64,000 nucleotides of DNA, taken from Astropecten irregularis (Eukaryota; Echinodermata; Asteroidea; Paxillosida; Astropectinidae). Of this stretch, positions 27,008 through 40,062 are shown piece by piece. The stretch lies in contig OZ020247.1 in assembly GCA_963971285.1 (NCBI GenBank), positions 14,342,614-14,406,613 on the forward strand, written 5' to 3'. Every line of letters begins with the position of its first letter. Position 1 is the first letter of the stretch. The notes beneath the pieces are model-generated. The model ran no database searches. It worked only from the letters and a program-made list of their open reading frames with translations, and was not told the DNA's origin. The translations under genes were made by a program, and so were the position numbers.

Positions 27008-27046
27008 CTCGACGTTCCGAACAGTGTGCTCTGTTCGTCTTCAGGA
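27008..27046 (-). ncRNA. Hammerhead-like ribozyme motif, Penelope type, copy 1 (degenerate core)
   Basis: The minus strand reads CTGAAGA, a 7-bp hairpin CGAACAG/CTGTTCG with loop AGCACA, then GAACGTC. CTGAAGA fits the CUGANGA core, GTC fits the cleavage triplet, and flanking CTC and GAG can form stem I. Penelope-like retroelements carry hammerheads with this minimal stem III (established knowledge). The expected GAAAC is GGAAC here, so activity is doubtful. A second copy with different stem I bases lies at 63587. Confidence 0.4.
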
Positions 27047-27915
27047 GGGTGACTGGATGCTTGACTCTGAGAATGCTGGTTATAAGTGCTGTAGAAGACT
27101 CTAAGACACTTGGAAGTTATTATGAAATGACTAATCAAAGTTCAACGTATTCGACTCTTTAGCCATAGGTTCTTATAATTACCTTTAACTTTTTTATTAG
27201 TTGTGTAAGACGTTCACGCATAGTGATTTATTGTTATGCAAACCATAAAATCGATTTTTAATGCCTCAGCAAATTTTGCTAAATGGCCAAATCCGTCCCA
27301 AAGTGCTTGCTGTCATATCAAAGCACGCCTGTACAAACTGGCAAAAGCAAAGCAAAGCGCCAATGCATGCAACACCGTGCGAGCTTGAGCCTTTTCTGCT
27401 CTTAGCGTGCTCTCAGCTTTAAACCCGTGGAGGAATAAGAAGTGCTTCTAACTGATCCCAGTGTCAAACCACAGCGTGTGTTATTCCACGCTTCCACATC
27501 TTGCACAGCGTGTGCCAAGAGACGATATCATTAAGACAACCGCAGGCAGCCCTAGGGAACCTCCCTTGCTCTCATAATTTGTTTGATTCAAAGGTGAGCT
27601 GTGCGTTCTTTCAATTCTTCTATACATTCAGAATGAGAAGTTAATGAGACGCTTGCCATTTTCCAGATTTTCAAAGTTGCCAGCTATTTCCAAAACGAGA
27701 TATGGTACACAGAATTTATGGAGGAGATGCAAGTCCTAATAATGTAATGAATCAACGAAATCTTCGCTGGTATTTTGAGTCGGGAATTAGGCTTCTGACG
27801 AATGGCATTCTGAAGAAGCATGTTCGATGATAGAAATAAACAGGGCTCATAAATAACACATACCCAATCACAAGAGATAAGTGACGACATTTGTGGGAAG
27901 TAAGCAACTAGTGAA
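27047..27915. other. Intergenic, nothing recognised
   Basis: No coding, RNA or repeat signal that I can support. Confidence 0.45.
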
Positions 27916-28245
27916 GTGTTGCGGCCAAGTGGTCTGGGGTATCATACCCAAGGTCTTGTGGTCAATCTACAGATTGTGGGTTCGAATCCAACCATGGGCT
28001 AACGGATGCTTGAGTCCTTGTGCCTAATGGAGCTGCAACTTTCTTGCCAACCAGTAGGGCATTTGCGCTTGCGCGTATCTCATTAGCATATTTCATGGGA
28101 AAGGTCCATTGTGAGGGTATTATAGAGATAACTTTGTGTGCTTGATTAGCTTTCAGCAGGCGGGGCTGTATAAATACTCCCCGTGGAGCTGAGATTGTTT
28201 CAGGAATGTTAATGGGCATGGTGGCCAGGGATAATAATAATAGTG
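27916..28245 (+). mobile_element. tRNA-Leu-like SINE
   Basis: The head reads gcggccaagtggtct (A box of leucine or serine tRNA type) and gggttcgaatcc (B box) with a class II spacing. A unique body and a tail of aataataataa near 28230 follow. The acceptor and anticodon stems are not intact, so it is a retroposon rather than a tRNA gene. Only one copy is seen in the window. Confidence 0.6.
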
Positions 28246-28393
28246 TAAAGCGTAGTGATACCATTTTATAATTATTGGGCGATTTAGAAATGTGGATAAA
28301 GACATTTGCCAGAGAAAACTAAGTAATGCACCAATTAGTCAGACAACAAGGAATGACTATCCCACAAAAAGATACAGTTAATAAAACAGCTAC

Positions 28394-28575
28394 GTTAGGA
28401 CGAAATGTCCATATAGGGTCATGCACAAAATATATTTACCTATTTCTAAATAACCTCCAACCCAATCGACTTGAAAATGATATATTCTACTATTGGGAGC
28501 AAACTCTACCATTCTCTATCAAACAAATGTACAGCAGATGAGCAGAAATGTTTCTTTAAAAGGTACTTGAAACAG
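28394..28575. repeat. Family F relic
   Basis: Shares tagggtcatgcacaaaat, cctatttctaaataacctcc and gtttctttaaaaggtac with the middle of family F copies. The ends are lost. Confidence 0.6.
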
Positions 28576-29670
28576 CCATTTTCTTTCTAACGTTGACCTT
28601 TATAGCAGGACGTTAACAATATAATGATAATGCTTATAATAAGTTAGCTAGCAAGCTTTGAGATTCATTTCTTAATCACTGAATAATGAATACAGAACTT
28701 AATGATGCATATTCTGCAATCTGTTAAGCATGGTTTGAAATACTGTTAGTAAGGATCTTACGGTATAACATTATAAGTGCCGGATAGGTAAGGGAGATGG
28801 TTTGACCTTGGTATGAGGGCCCGTGGATTACTGAGCAACATAGGTAATGGAAACCCATTTGGCCCGTAATTGCATGTATAGAAATGGATGGAGTTCACCA
28901 GGCAGGTCTTACGGTAAAGCCGTGTTCATTCAACTTCCACCTCAGTCAATATTCAATCGCTCCTAACCCCAACATTGTTATGACTAATACAACTGCATGT
29001 CATCTGCGTCATAGGCAGGACACTTTTTAATAAGCTTACATCGGTTTATTTCTCAAATAAATGGATTCAAAGTGAATGTGAAACCTTGACACGAGCGGTG
29101 CCGGACCGACCGAGTCGGTCGATGGCGTTATTATTCGATTTTTTTATCATATCTTTTTATTTTATTTCATTCCTTGAGTGCATGGGGGTGGCTGTGATGG
29201 AACTGGCTTCTCAGCAAGGATCCCTTCTAAGTGACGGAGAAACTACATCAGAGTGCGGACACTCTCAATGTGGCGTGCGGTAAAGACTCTTAACGTATGA
29301 ACAGGCTCTGAAGACCTTTACCAGTAATCAAGCAGGCTCTTAACTTTCAGAATCCATTACAACTCAACTGACTTGTAAATTTGTTCGCGCCCCGTGCCAC
29401 AACCTTGAAAAGCGCCTGCAAATGGAGAAACGCTAGAGCGCAGTGACGAGCCACGAAGCTTGAACGGATCAATGCGGAACATTATCGACACACTAATTGG
29501 GGGTGCGACGGTGCTATATTTAGATTAGAGTACATCGTTGAACGTACGGACGCACCGAGCGAACAGTGAACTTTATGCCGATATGAACTTCGCTGGTAAA
29601 ATTTGTCATTTTCACTTAGTGTTCTTCTACACGTGAACCGATTGCCACAAAAAAAACCCTGAGATTAGGC
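28576..29670. other. Intergenic, nothing recognised
   Basis: Only short random-looking ORFs. Confidence 0.45.
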
Positions 29671-29922
29671 TATGGGCGTTTACAAAACGGAGGCTTTATA
29701 GGCTTAGGCTTAGGCTCAAGCTCAGGCTCCAGCTCTATGCTGAAAATAATAGTTGTGTTTTTTCATTGAAGCTGAAGCTCTGTTTTCCTTTTCAAACTAG
29801 AGAGTCTACTTTAGAACTGAAGCCAAAAGCCTCTTTTTTGATACCAGTTATTTCAGAATGGATTCGGGAAATGTAGCCGGAGCCTGAAACGGAGCCCGAG
29901 CCTCCGTTTCGCAAACGTCCTA
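29671..29922. repeat. Family I foldback element, copy 1
   Basis: Ends tatgggcgtttacaaaacgg and (inverted) ccgtttcgcaaacgtccta. Next to the ends are (ggctta/ggctca)n and cgagcctccg arms. The interior ttcattgaagctgaagctct matches the copy at 59706. Confidence 0.88.
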
Positions 29923-30212
29923 TGTTGCCTTCAGTTTTGTTTCACTATTGGAAACGCACGCAGGGTGCAACTTTTCCCCTTGTAACATATTAATATGTCA
30001 CGCATGCAGAGGCAGAGAGGTCTTTATCTAAATTTTGGATCAATACACATTGATTACAATATTGATGAAAACCGCCTTGTATAATGATACTAACAATATC
30101 ATAGCATTTATATTGTCATATTTACACACACAAAATTACAAAGGTGCAGCAATTTTACAGTGCACGAGAAAGTCGAGGTTTTCTTGTCTGATCAGTTTAT
30201 ATACACCTATCA
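29923..30212. other. Intergenic, nothing recognised
   Basis: No supported feature. Confidence 0.4.
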
Positions 30213-30439
30213 GGGGCCAATTTCATGGCGCTGCTAAGCACACAAAAATGCTTAGCACAAAAATGTCTTGCCCAATAAAACAAACCACCGTTAAAATGTT
30301 CATTTGATGTTCATGGTCAGTGAACAACAGCCAAAGAACAATCACACATGGCAATTTGGTTGCTAACCCTTTTTAATTTAGACAGAAATGTCATGCTTAG
30401 CAAATGTTTGTGCTAAGCAGCGCCGTAAAATTGGCACCA
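30213..30439. repeat. Family G foldback element, copy 2
   Basis: Starts ggggccaatttcatggcgct and ends agcgccgtaaaattggcacc, with inverted gcttagcac/gtgctaag inside. The interior (gttcatggtca, aacaacagcc) matches 523-768. Confidence 0.85.
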
Positions 30440-30825
30440 GGTTCCAAGAGTGTATTGCAACGCAAATTCACAGTGCTTTATTCCCTTCAAAGGAAACCCT
30501 GTAGAAAATGATGATTTAACAGCACAATTGATACAAAACGATAGACCGCCTCAATAATATGCAGTGTAATGGATTAACTTTTTATTCGTGTCATAAATTG
30601 TGTTGTATAATAACAAGCGCCAAGGGGTACGTGTATCTAGTGGGATGGGAGCAATAATTACGCCCATTCCCTCCCAGTGCATAACTGATGACATTCTGAG
30701 TGATGAATTAAGGTGCCCCAGGGGGAAAGAAGGTCCAGCTACGGTACCGACAACAATGATGTAGGGAAATGTTATGACATAAATATATAGTGTTGCCCTT
30801 GTGATAACCCTATACGATTTCATCT
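30440..30825. other. Intergenic, nothing recognised
   Basis: No supported feature. Confidence 0.4.
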
Positions 30826-31181
30826 TTAAAGGTAAAATCATAATTTGAATTTTGTCAAAGAAGTACAGATTCATGGGCAAAAATATCAAGGAAGATACAG
30901 TCACAGTCGTCTGTGAACATTTCAGTCCCATACGGTGCCCACTTTTTGAGAAAAACAGCCACAGCATTTCTTAAGTCTTTTCTCTTTTATTTTTGATCTT
31001 TTAAAAGATCAAAAAGATTTACGGTCGATGATTGACTAATTTCTGGATAAATACACCATTTCAGGCGGAAAACCTTTAACAGTATGTTTCTACCTGCACC
31101 ATCTTCACACCCTGTAAGTTATACGTAAATCTGTGAACATTTCTGTTTTGGTTTCTTATCAAAGTATGATACTACCTTTAA
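30826..31181. mobile_element. Family A TTAA MITE, copy 3
   Basis: TTAA flanks, left end AGGTAAAATCATAATTTGA and right end caaagtatgatactacct. The central hairpin is gatcttttaaaagatc. Internal order matches the copy at 16921. Confidence 0.92.
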
Positions 31182-31234
31182 TATGGTGAGCACATTTCGT
31201 TTCTGTAAATGACAAATAGCACGATTTGCGTTCA

Positions 31235-31382
31235 GGGGTCGATTTCACCAAACTCTTCGTAACTTACTATCAATCGTAGGACCTTTGATGCATTGAAGCC
31301 CGACGTGGGATAGGTCCTCTGCGATGGGTTATAGGCTTCGCAACTCGAGTTACGATCGATTGCAGGGCTTCGTGAAATCGAC
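31235..31382. repeat. Family H foldback element, copy 1
   Basis: ggggtcgatttcaccaaact at the left is mirrored by agggcttcgtgaaatcgac at the right. The inner cttactatcaatcgtagga and acgatcgattgca continue the palindrome. Four relatives lie at 54156-55597. Confidence 0.88.
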
Positions 31383-33966
31383 TGCTGGTCTCACATAAAG
31401 ATACGAAAACTGTAGGCCTTCACGCACCTGTTTCATTTCAGTGATGGGCAAGTTTGGCATGGTGGTCTAGTCTCGGTATTGGTTGTCAACACAACCTCAC
31501 TGTACGTCAAGATTTTATTTACACACATTATTGTCATCTCCACTGGAAATGACAAATTCCTACTGTGTTTAATTTAATTTACTTTCTCCTTTCAATACTC
31601 AATAACATACGGAGACTATGGCTTGAATTTTACACACGCAAAGTCTTCCCAAACACCTTTTATAATAATAGCACGTAGTTTTCACTCGGGGCTAAAGGAC
31701 GCTGTGGGCGGTATACTACACTGTGCATACCTCCTCGCTCTGTCAACAATACTGCCCAAGACCATTCCCGTTTTCATTAAAAACTATCAACGGACAATCT
31801 CATCTTTTATTCATCGGTATCTATTTTTAATATCCCGCGTTTTTGGAGAAGAGGGGTATATAATACAGTGAACAACACCAAGGAGTTGAATTGCTGGAGA
31901 CCGTGAGGCCTTGTGTATACACAGGACTTCAATCACATCAAACGGTTCATGGGGAAATCATGCAGAGTGTTAAAACAAGCCAAGCGACGAATACGAATAA
32001 TACGCCAATGTGGATGCAGTTTTATAATACAGTCGGGTGACAAAACGGGATAGCTCATCCATTTTCTTTCTATTTTCCCTCTTCCCTATACCTCTCCGCT
32101 TTAAATTATTACATTATTTTTTAATCTTCAGAGGGAGTCGCCTTTCTGTTTCCTCTAAGAAAACAGTCTTTACGGTTGAGGGGAGATTGCTAGGGAAATC
32201 AGTGCTATTATTGAGTTTATATATCGTGACAAGCAAGTGGAAGATGAGGAGGCTTAGGATCCCATGCCTTATGAGTACATGTACACATGCATGCGTACTC
32301 AGATCCGTTTGTTTCAACATGACTGCTAATCCGCCCGGTGATTCCGCTTATTGGTGTTCAGTTTAATTATCTGCTCAGTATATAATCAAATTGTACAATA
32401 TCCGTAAAGTAAACAATTGAGGGACTTTTTTTAAGGGCAGTGTACCTTTTTCTCTGGCTCCCGATGAATTTTAGAATCTACTTGTGTCATTCTCTACTGA
32501 AGTCCTTGAAACTTTAACCAACGCAATCGTGTAAGCATTAGCTTGGTCTGAATTTGCAAGGAACTTGTAAATAATAAGGTATTTGTGCTATAAACTTCTC
32601 CCTATACAGCATGTACAGGTGACTGGAATAAGAACACCTCTATTTGGGTCCCACTCGAGCTACCCATGAGTAGTCCAACCCGAGTCGAAATGTGGGTTGA
32701 CACTCCTGACTGTTGTCATTACCGGTTATGACGATCCGAGTCACTGCGAGCGAATGACTCGACTACAGGTTCTAGCAAAACTGAATCATCTGGGTCACTA
32801 CACTAAGCAAAAGATCTTAACTTAAGCCAGTTTACAAAACCAAAGACTCATCTCTATAGTAACACTATACCACAGACAACAGCCATCTTTTGCAGTTCCC
32901 TAAATTCTTAACAGAATTCAAAATCCTTTTTTACGATCAGGAGAAAACATGTCGATGAAAATCTTAACCGGATTCCCACTGGTTTCTTTGTAAAAGTGTA
33001 CATTTTGTGTACAACGGCGAGATTGGGGTACAGAAAAAAAAGACATGATTGCCTTCGTATTTCAAACTACAGGGAAATTCCACTGTAATCTCGCAAGAAC
33101 ATAACGAATGAATTGACCAGCATCAAAGAAGAAAAATCAATTCTGATTTGGCGCCTTGGTTTCAAATTACACATTCGTCCCTAGCTATGTGCATTACGGT
33201 GGCTATGAAGGGACACGACACGCATTCATTGTGGCTGGTGTAAAAGGTTGGTAACTGCAGTTCCCCGTTTTGCCATAGGTTGTCCTCATCAACTGAAAAG
33301 AACCAAATGTGCGTATTTATATCACATCCTCTCCCGAAATCCGCACGTGTACAAATTGTCAATTGCTCTATTTGGAAACTTTTAACAACTTAGTGGCGGA
33401 CAATCCGTGTGTGAGAATGTAATGGTCGCATGCACAATCGTGAATGGTTGCGTAGGTGTGGATACATTCGTGCATGTGCAGGCATTAGAACGCTTTATAC
33501 GGTCCTTCTGTGAACTGCAGCTATCAGTATGATAGCTAAACTAGAGCATGTTCTGGAATACATTTTTCTCTCTTGTGAAACTTCAAGGGGCTGGGCCTAT
33601 TGATCTTGGATCTTTTAACCCCAGGCCTCATGGCCAGTAATCAACCAGTTAATGGACATGGAGCCCTTAAGTGATATGTGTCCGTGTTTTCGGGATAATT
33701 AATCTCGTAAAGCCGAAAAATTGCAGAGATTTCATCTCGTCAACAAAACGTTTTTTCTTAATATTTGATGAAAATTCGGACGGAAATGTTTTTTGAGATT
33801 AAAATGTATTTTTCCGCGATGGAGTAACTGGCTGAGTATAATATCACTTTCAATGAGCCTCCGTCTTGAAAAAATAGTCTTAGAAGAATTAGCAAAGATG
33901 TCGTATCACGATATTCAAAATGGCTTAAAATGCCGAAATATCCCAGATTCCATCTTTTCGAGGTCT
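31383..33966. other. Intergenic
   Basis: No supported gene, RNA or family repeat. Short ORFs at 31623-31871 and 32037-32366 have no recognisable domain. Confidence 0.45.
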
Positions 33967-34117
33967 GGGGTGGATTTTACCAAACACTAAGATTAATCTT
34001 AAGATGATGTGTAAGTATCACCATAGTGATTTGCGTTGAGACTCCACATTATGCTTAGCAATTAAGTTGGATCCTCATTCAAGATTTATCCCAATAGTGC
34101 TTTAAGAAATCCACCCC
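33967..34117. repeat. Foldback element (GGGGTGGATTTT ends)
   Basis: ggggtggatttt at the left and aaatccacccc at the right, with internal taatcttaag and ctttaag segments. About 150 bp, single copy in the window. Confidence 0.6.
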
Positions 34118-34217
34118 TGTTATCACTGACAACCTGGAATCTGATTTTAAGCTCCCGTTTTCAAGAATTGAGAAACAGCTCATGTCAAAGTTCGGCCACC
34201 GTAAATTAATTCTCAAA

Positions 34218-35032
34218 GCCCGGGTTGCATATTTTTTATTTACACCGCAGCCTGGGGTTTTTCGCTGTGGCAGTGCTAATTCATGCTTGAAAAGAGACTA
34301 CACAAGTGGTGTGCTACCCACGCTTATAACTGTAGCTGTAGGCCTTTAGACGTAGCGTAATTTACATGTGGGTGTACAATGTACATTTACTGTGTACGGT
34401 ACTTTTAGGCCTACAAACATAACATCACATACCGTGTAAAAGCAATGTGCATACCTGAGTTGTACTGTATATTGCTTTGTACGTTGTGGAGGGACGGAAT
34501 GAAATGGAAAAATCACGACAAAACACACGTGAACATTACATGTAAATATGATGTAGGCCTATGTACTGCGACCATTCAGTCCTCCATGGTCAGAGTAACT
34601 TGATCTATGCTTGGAGTAATTGGACCCATATATAAATTAACAGTACGAATGTTAGATAGGCGAAGTGCCAAAGTGTAATATCTGACCCGTACTTTTTGGT
34701 CGTAGGCACTCTTTTCGCGGCGTACAGTTTCTTTTCTGTGATCGTTGTCATTTCAGCACCTCACTGTATTCATAACTCATTTACAATCTAGGCTGACAAT
34801 TGATACTTGTAATTTTCATTCTCAATTTTATTCAGAGGTGGAGAGCCACGCAGTATTTAGATGTATTTGTCAAGTTTCAATTCTTGCATTGTAACTGGCA
34901 ACACTGTATTGATGGGGGAATGATGCGCGCGTGGCACAACATACAGCTGTAGCCTTTTCTCAAGCATGAATCTACATTGCCACAGCGGAAAACCCTAGGC
35001 TGCGGTGTAAATAAAAAATATGCGCCCGGGTT
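34218..35032. repeat. Large inverted repeat with about 100-bp arms
   Basis: The left arm 34218-34322 (gcccgggttgcatatttttt, acaccgcagcct, ttcatgcttga) recurs inverted at 34929-35032 (tcaagcatgaa, aggctgcggtgt, aaaaaatatgcgcccggg). About 600 bp without a recognisable gene lies between the arms. Confidence 0.8.
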
Positions 35033-35557
35033 CAGGCGAGGGTTGGAATAAGAACTTACTGCATGCGCACATTGGATATGATGTATTCCAATCAAAGGAG
35101 ATAGTCATGAAACATCACCAGATGTTCCGTTGGTATGTTGGTCGCTGTCGGCAGACGGTATGGCGTGTTTTATTCGCTGTGGCTACAAAATGAAGTATTT
35201 ACCGCTTAACATTCTTGTTTAGCTGATCTATAGGAGCTCAAACTTCGCTTATTAATATTTGTCAGCGTGATTATGTTAAGTGTGGATTTATATAAGAGGA
35301 AGTTTGATAGCTTCAGAAATACACCAATGGGTGATTTCTTTCCATTACCTATCCCGAATCTACCCGACCCCGACTGCTGATGAGAAAAGGTTTCATTACA
35401 ACCATTGCACGAGATTGGTAAACAGATCGAACAACGGGAGTTTTCACAGATTTACCTTCCCCTTTATGGCATGAAAATTCCCATGCTGTTAGGACTCATG
35501 CTTTCTTCGACAGAAATATTTCGAGCTGGAATTGTATATTTTCGTTAAAACAAGTTA
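35033..35557. other. Intergenic, nothing recognised
   Basis: No supported feature. Confidence 0.4.
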
Positions 35558-35844
35558 TCAAAGGTAGTATCATACTTTGGTTAGAAATGGAGATTCCTTT
35601 TTGCAAAAAATATCAAGAAAGATCTGTGGAATTCCCAGTCCCATTATACGGTGCCAACATTTTGAAAAAAAGAAAAAAAAGAAACAGTGTTCGGTCTTTG
35701 CTTTTACTAATTTCATGATAAATACACCATTTTAGGCGTAACAATTTTACGGTACGTTTCTACCAACACCATCTTTATATCCTGTAAGTTATAGGTAAAT
35801 CTGTGAACATTTCTGTTTTGGTTTCCTACTAGTACTACCTTTAA
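35558..35844. mobile_element. Family A TTAA MITE, copy 4 (internally shortened)
   Basis: The left target is TCAA (one change from TTAA), then AGGTAGTATCATACTTTGGT. The right end is agtactacct-TTAA. The central gatctttt hairpin is missing, so the copy is about 80 bp shorter than the others. Confidence 0.85.
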
Positions 35845-38507
35845 AACAATGGAAATGTTTTAGTTGTGCACAACATCGCAAATAAAAGGAAGACGACTTT
35901 TGCCATTTTTTCAAGACTTGATCGACGGATTCAGAATTTTAGGAATTTTCACAGGTGTGTTTTATTCCATTATGTTGGATACCAGGCAGAGTGCAAGTGC
36001 TGTTCCGTGACCTTTTCATACCAATCGTACGTGTCTTATCCCTTTAAGCTTTGTGCTGAGCACTATACTGGGAAATGGAGAACCGGCAACACTGTTTTTC
36101 CACCAGATTGCTTTACATCTTCGATATTTATGTTTGGTATTACGAACTGTTGTTCGAGTCGCTCTGCAATGCAGACTGCATGTATACAAACGTAATGCCA
36201 GTCCTGTACCGAAGACTGATACCCTATGCCAATTCGAGATATTCGCTCAAGGTTTAATCTGCCCGTAGCACCTGCCGCAAGAATGCTTTCGTGTGTCATC
36301 TTCTTTCTTTCTTTCTTTTTTTTTACCCCTTCCGTGGCGCATTTTCGTCATACAACATGACATACATAATAATCGCTACGACAAGGCGAATGCAGTTGTA
36401 ATTAATATAAGGGGACGTACAGGCGCTGCCAATCGGGCGTCAGACGGCCAGGTTCAACAAATATTGAACGAGTGGCAACAGCTGGCTGTAACGGGGTGTT
36501 CCTGATGCTGAATCTGACCATTATTATGTTGGTCAAGATATGCAATCTTCTTCTTCTTCTTTTTTCAAATAAAGGGGGATTGAAACACTCTGCATTATTT
36601 ATGACATGCATAATGTCCGAGAAGTAGCCTGCATCGCGACACATCTAAATGTCTGAGAATGTTAAGATTTCCAACCACTGAATCGTGTAACGAATGAGAG
36701 TTCTCTACAGTGGGTGCGATGTGTATATAGAATCAGTGCGTGGCAAACAATCCAAATGTCAGATTTGTCGCACCCATTACTGGCATAATGTGAATGTCAG
36801 TCCCGGTTCAAGTAGTGCCCCATCTTAACACTGTCACACACGAACACACCCACACCAAATCCATTACGATTACAAGACTTAAGACTGATAGAACGAGATT
36901 TCCTTGCTTGCATTCGTATGGAGCTTTTGAGCTATGTAAATTTGTGACCGGCTCTGTGCAAATGAGGCATAAGTGACAAATTAGGCAAACTGAATATCGA
37001 TAAAGTTTAACATGGTCTATGTTTGAGGTCTGTACTCTGTAGCATTGTACATTCTAGAGTTATATAATAATAATTCTTAAACACAGAATGATCCTATAAT
37101 TCTACAATCTCTTTCCTTGTTGCATTAGCCAACAGGCTGATTGCTATATGACTCGTATTCGCAGAGCGAGTTGCATTTTATATAGAAAGTATCAGGCAAC
37201 AAGCAGTGAGCGAAATGAACACGGACTTTTAACAGGAGTATTTTGTTTCCAAACCCCGGGTACACTTTGTAATTAATTGTGGGTAACTTCGTTAATGCTG
37301 ATTGGTTGGTCGTCAGCTGAAGCCCTCAAGTCCATTGCTCATGAGGCATCCATTCAAGGCCGCACCTGATCATCACCGCGGTCAGTCATTACATAATCAA
37401 ATTAATTCCACCATCTATCTCTGCGCTGTCATTTCTTGATATGGTTGTGACGCGGTAAGCCAAGGGGATGGTGCAGGGGTCCGGTGGGACTCTACCACGC
37501 CAAGGGGATAGCTGTGTTGAGTTGGCGTGTCAAACCAAACTAGTCCGTTTCAGGAGGGGGGAACCCGTTGCAGGGAAGGGGAAAATATAATAAATGACCT
37601 CGGGGGAAAATAAACTAATCGATTGTGAAAGCATATACACTTTGGTTTAATACCTGGTGTATGATGTAAATTAATACATGCCCGAGTATCGTGTGATGCG
37701 AGCGAGCGTCATAGGCTTTAAGGACGCCAATGGATTCAGAGCAAAAGTGCAAGACATTGCAGTTAGCCAGTGCCAACAACGATTTATTTATAGGCATTCG
37801 ACATATTAAATATAGCTCACTTACTATTTTTGACATGTGCTTATGCATGGGTTCACTTTCACTGTCAACGAATACCAAAATCTCGTTCGTGTTTCAACGA
37901 CGGGTTCTATTTTTGAGTACGAAGTGAAAAAAAGGTTGTCTGGTTTGTCACGCGTGATTTGTCATTGCGTGATTGCTGATCCTGTTTACGCCAGTTCCTC
38001 CTGGTATACATGCCTTTCCATGGTAACTGGATGAGCGTCTTATTTGCACGATGGTATTTTGGGAGGTATTACACCAATTCTTTATCGGGAGCAAATAGTG
38101 TTAGGGTCCGACCCTAACTTGGAACAGCTGCGCAAAATACACTTTAAAGATGAGCTGTGCGTGTTTTATAGAGGGAATTGGGCCGAGTTGATTGTCGAGG
38201 ATTTCAAAGGTTAGGGTTTTTAGGGAACAGCTGGGTAATTAGCACAGCACTTGACATAATTGTCGCCTACCAGTTGGACTTCGTATAAATCGCATTTTAA
38301 TCACCGTTTGAACATTTTTAAAATCTCATTTTGGCGTCTCATCTGCAAGCTAATAACTTTTGGCGTCATTTCATATTAACTTTGATAAATGATTTCGAAT
38401 TTTGAGTCTAAGGTTTTCATCAAACTGTATGAAATTTATTGTATTTGACTTCTAGCTGTTTAAAACTGAGGCTATGTATTTTCTGTGCAGAGGGCCGGGT
38501 AATGCTT
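35845..38507. other. Intergenic
   Basis: Contains a TTC microsatellite at about 36546-36563 and a small foldback at about 36711-36780 (agtgggtgcga against tcgcacccatt). No gene supported. Confidence 0.45.
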
Positions 38508-38873
38508 AACTTAGGAGCATATAGGATTTGCAAAAATGTGCGTTTTGGCTGAATTAGGTACTTAAACAGGTCCTAAACTTCCAATACAGACGTTGTTTCA
38601 TGTACCTTTTTACGCTTTGTACAACTGGATAGCAGAAATACGGCCGAAATAATCCCCCCCCCCAAATCCTTCATGGTTTCGAAATGCTACTAAATTGTTC
38701 GGACGAACGATCTTATTAAGACACAATTGATTTACTTGAAAAACACAGCATCTGATGAACCAAGATTTCCCAAGGTGACCGTTTGCACTGTTTACAGACC
38801 GTTGAGTCCATTTTCTGTCTCAAACTCAATACTTTTTTTGGAGGCCTAATTGCAAATCCTGCACGCTGCCTTT
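38508..38873. mobile_element. Family E MITE, copy 2 (eroded ends)
   Basis: Shares ggatttgcaaaaatgtgcgt, ctggatagcagaaatacggc, tctgatgaaccaagatttcc and gcaaatcctgcacgctgcct with 59094-59482. The TTAA ends are eroded. Confidence 0.82.
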
Positions 38874-39606
38874 TATGATACAGGACACGATCTGCTAATA
38901 GCTCAACTTTTATGTATTCAGTTAAGATACTAAGTGGATAGGATTGGGAAATTGCCTTGCTCTGTGAACCGGTACAGCTATCAAACTTCACCGACTTATA
39001 TCAGGTTTCAAATGGAATGGGGAGAACAGTCACCCAATCGTCACCATGTGAAAGATCCACACTATACACCTCATGCCAGTGGTAATGCGCCTTTTGATGC
39101 AACATTTAACTTGTTTGTGGTGGTCAGTTGCACATGTCAAAACGTAATGTTAACTCGAAGCGAGGGAAGGGAATAATTTCATAACTGTCCCCATTTCTGA
39201 CATCAGTTCGGAATTAGGACTACCCCAGTTTATAGATAGAAAGCTTTGCGGCGATGATCGATCACGCGGAGTTCACGATGCACGCGGAGCAATCAGGGGG
39301 CGATGTACAGGCTAGGACCGGCCGACCGACCCCAAAAATTGAAATACAAGAGGAACCGGCCAACTTGAAAACGGCGGTCGAATGCGCTCGAGAGTTTGCC
39401 GAGTGTAAAGGGAGAAGGCCTAGTTGGAGTGGCTTTTGCGGGGACACGGTCCGAACAGTTTTTATCCTTCTCGAGTTTGGCGAAGAGTAACTGACGTTTT
39501 GGTATAACGATCTTCGCTTCTGGGTTAACTGGGGACATTAAAGGCTGCAGGCTGTCAGAGTTTCACTTTGATCGCGGCTCTTGCCCTTTTTACGATTTAA
39601 GAAAAT
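38874..39606. other. Intergenic
   Basis: ORFs on both strands around 39254-39538 are GC-richer than the surroundings but show no recognisable domain or clear splice structure. Confidence 0.4.
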
Positions 39607-39668
39607 GGACTGAAATGGGATTCGAGCTAGGCTCCGGAATATAACCGTACCGCCGCTCTATCCAGTCC
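39607..39668 (-). repeat. Possible tRNA-like relic
   Basis: The minus strand starts GGACTGG and ends CAGTCC, which can pair, and contains gctcgaatccc, similar to a B box. At 62 nt it is too short for a tRNA and is probably a decayed SINE head. Confidence 0.35.
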
Positions 39669-39695
39669 TAAGTCGGCGATTTTTAATTGGATGGT

Positions 39696-40062
39696 TTAAA
39701 GGTATAATACATGATTGGTAAAGGTCACAGAGCAGCACTCACACTTTGTCTGATCCAATATGTGCATGAAATAATAAGCCTTTGGAAATTTGAGCTCAAT
39801 CGGACATCCGAGTCAAGACAAAATAGCGAAAACCCGACTCAATGTTTCTTATAAAACATAAAGAATGGTTTTTATCTTACCCCGAGATCAAAACTGTTGT
39901 CGATAGTTGTTTGACAAATTTCTATAGATAAATACACCATTTCAGGTGGACATATTTTAACCGTATGTTTCTACCAGCACCATCTTCATACCGTGAAAGT
40001 TATACGTAAATCTGTGAACATTTCTGTTTAGGGTATGTTACCAATCCTGTACTGTACCTCAA
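39696..40062. mobile_element. Family B TTAA MITE, copy 2
   Basis: Starts TTAA-AGGTATAATACATGATTGG and ends ccaatcctgtactgtacc-TCAA. The internal ggtcacagagcagcactca and ctcaatcggacatccgagtc match 4595 and 42154. Confidence 0.9.

Noticed and set aside
39254..39538. Overlapping ORFs on both strands
   Set aside because: Locally higher GC explains the open frames. No domain, splice site pair or similarity was recognised.
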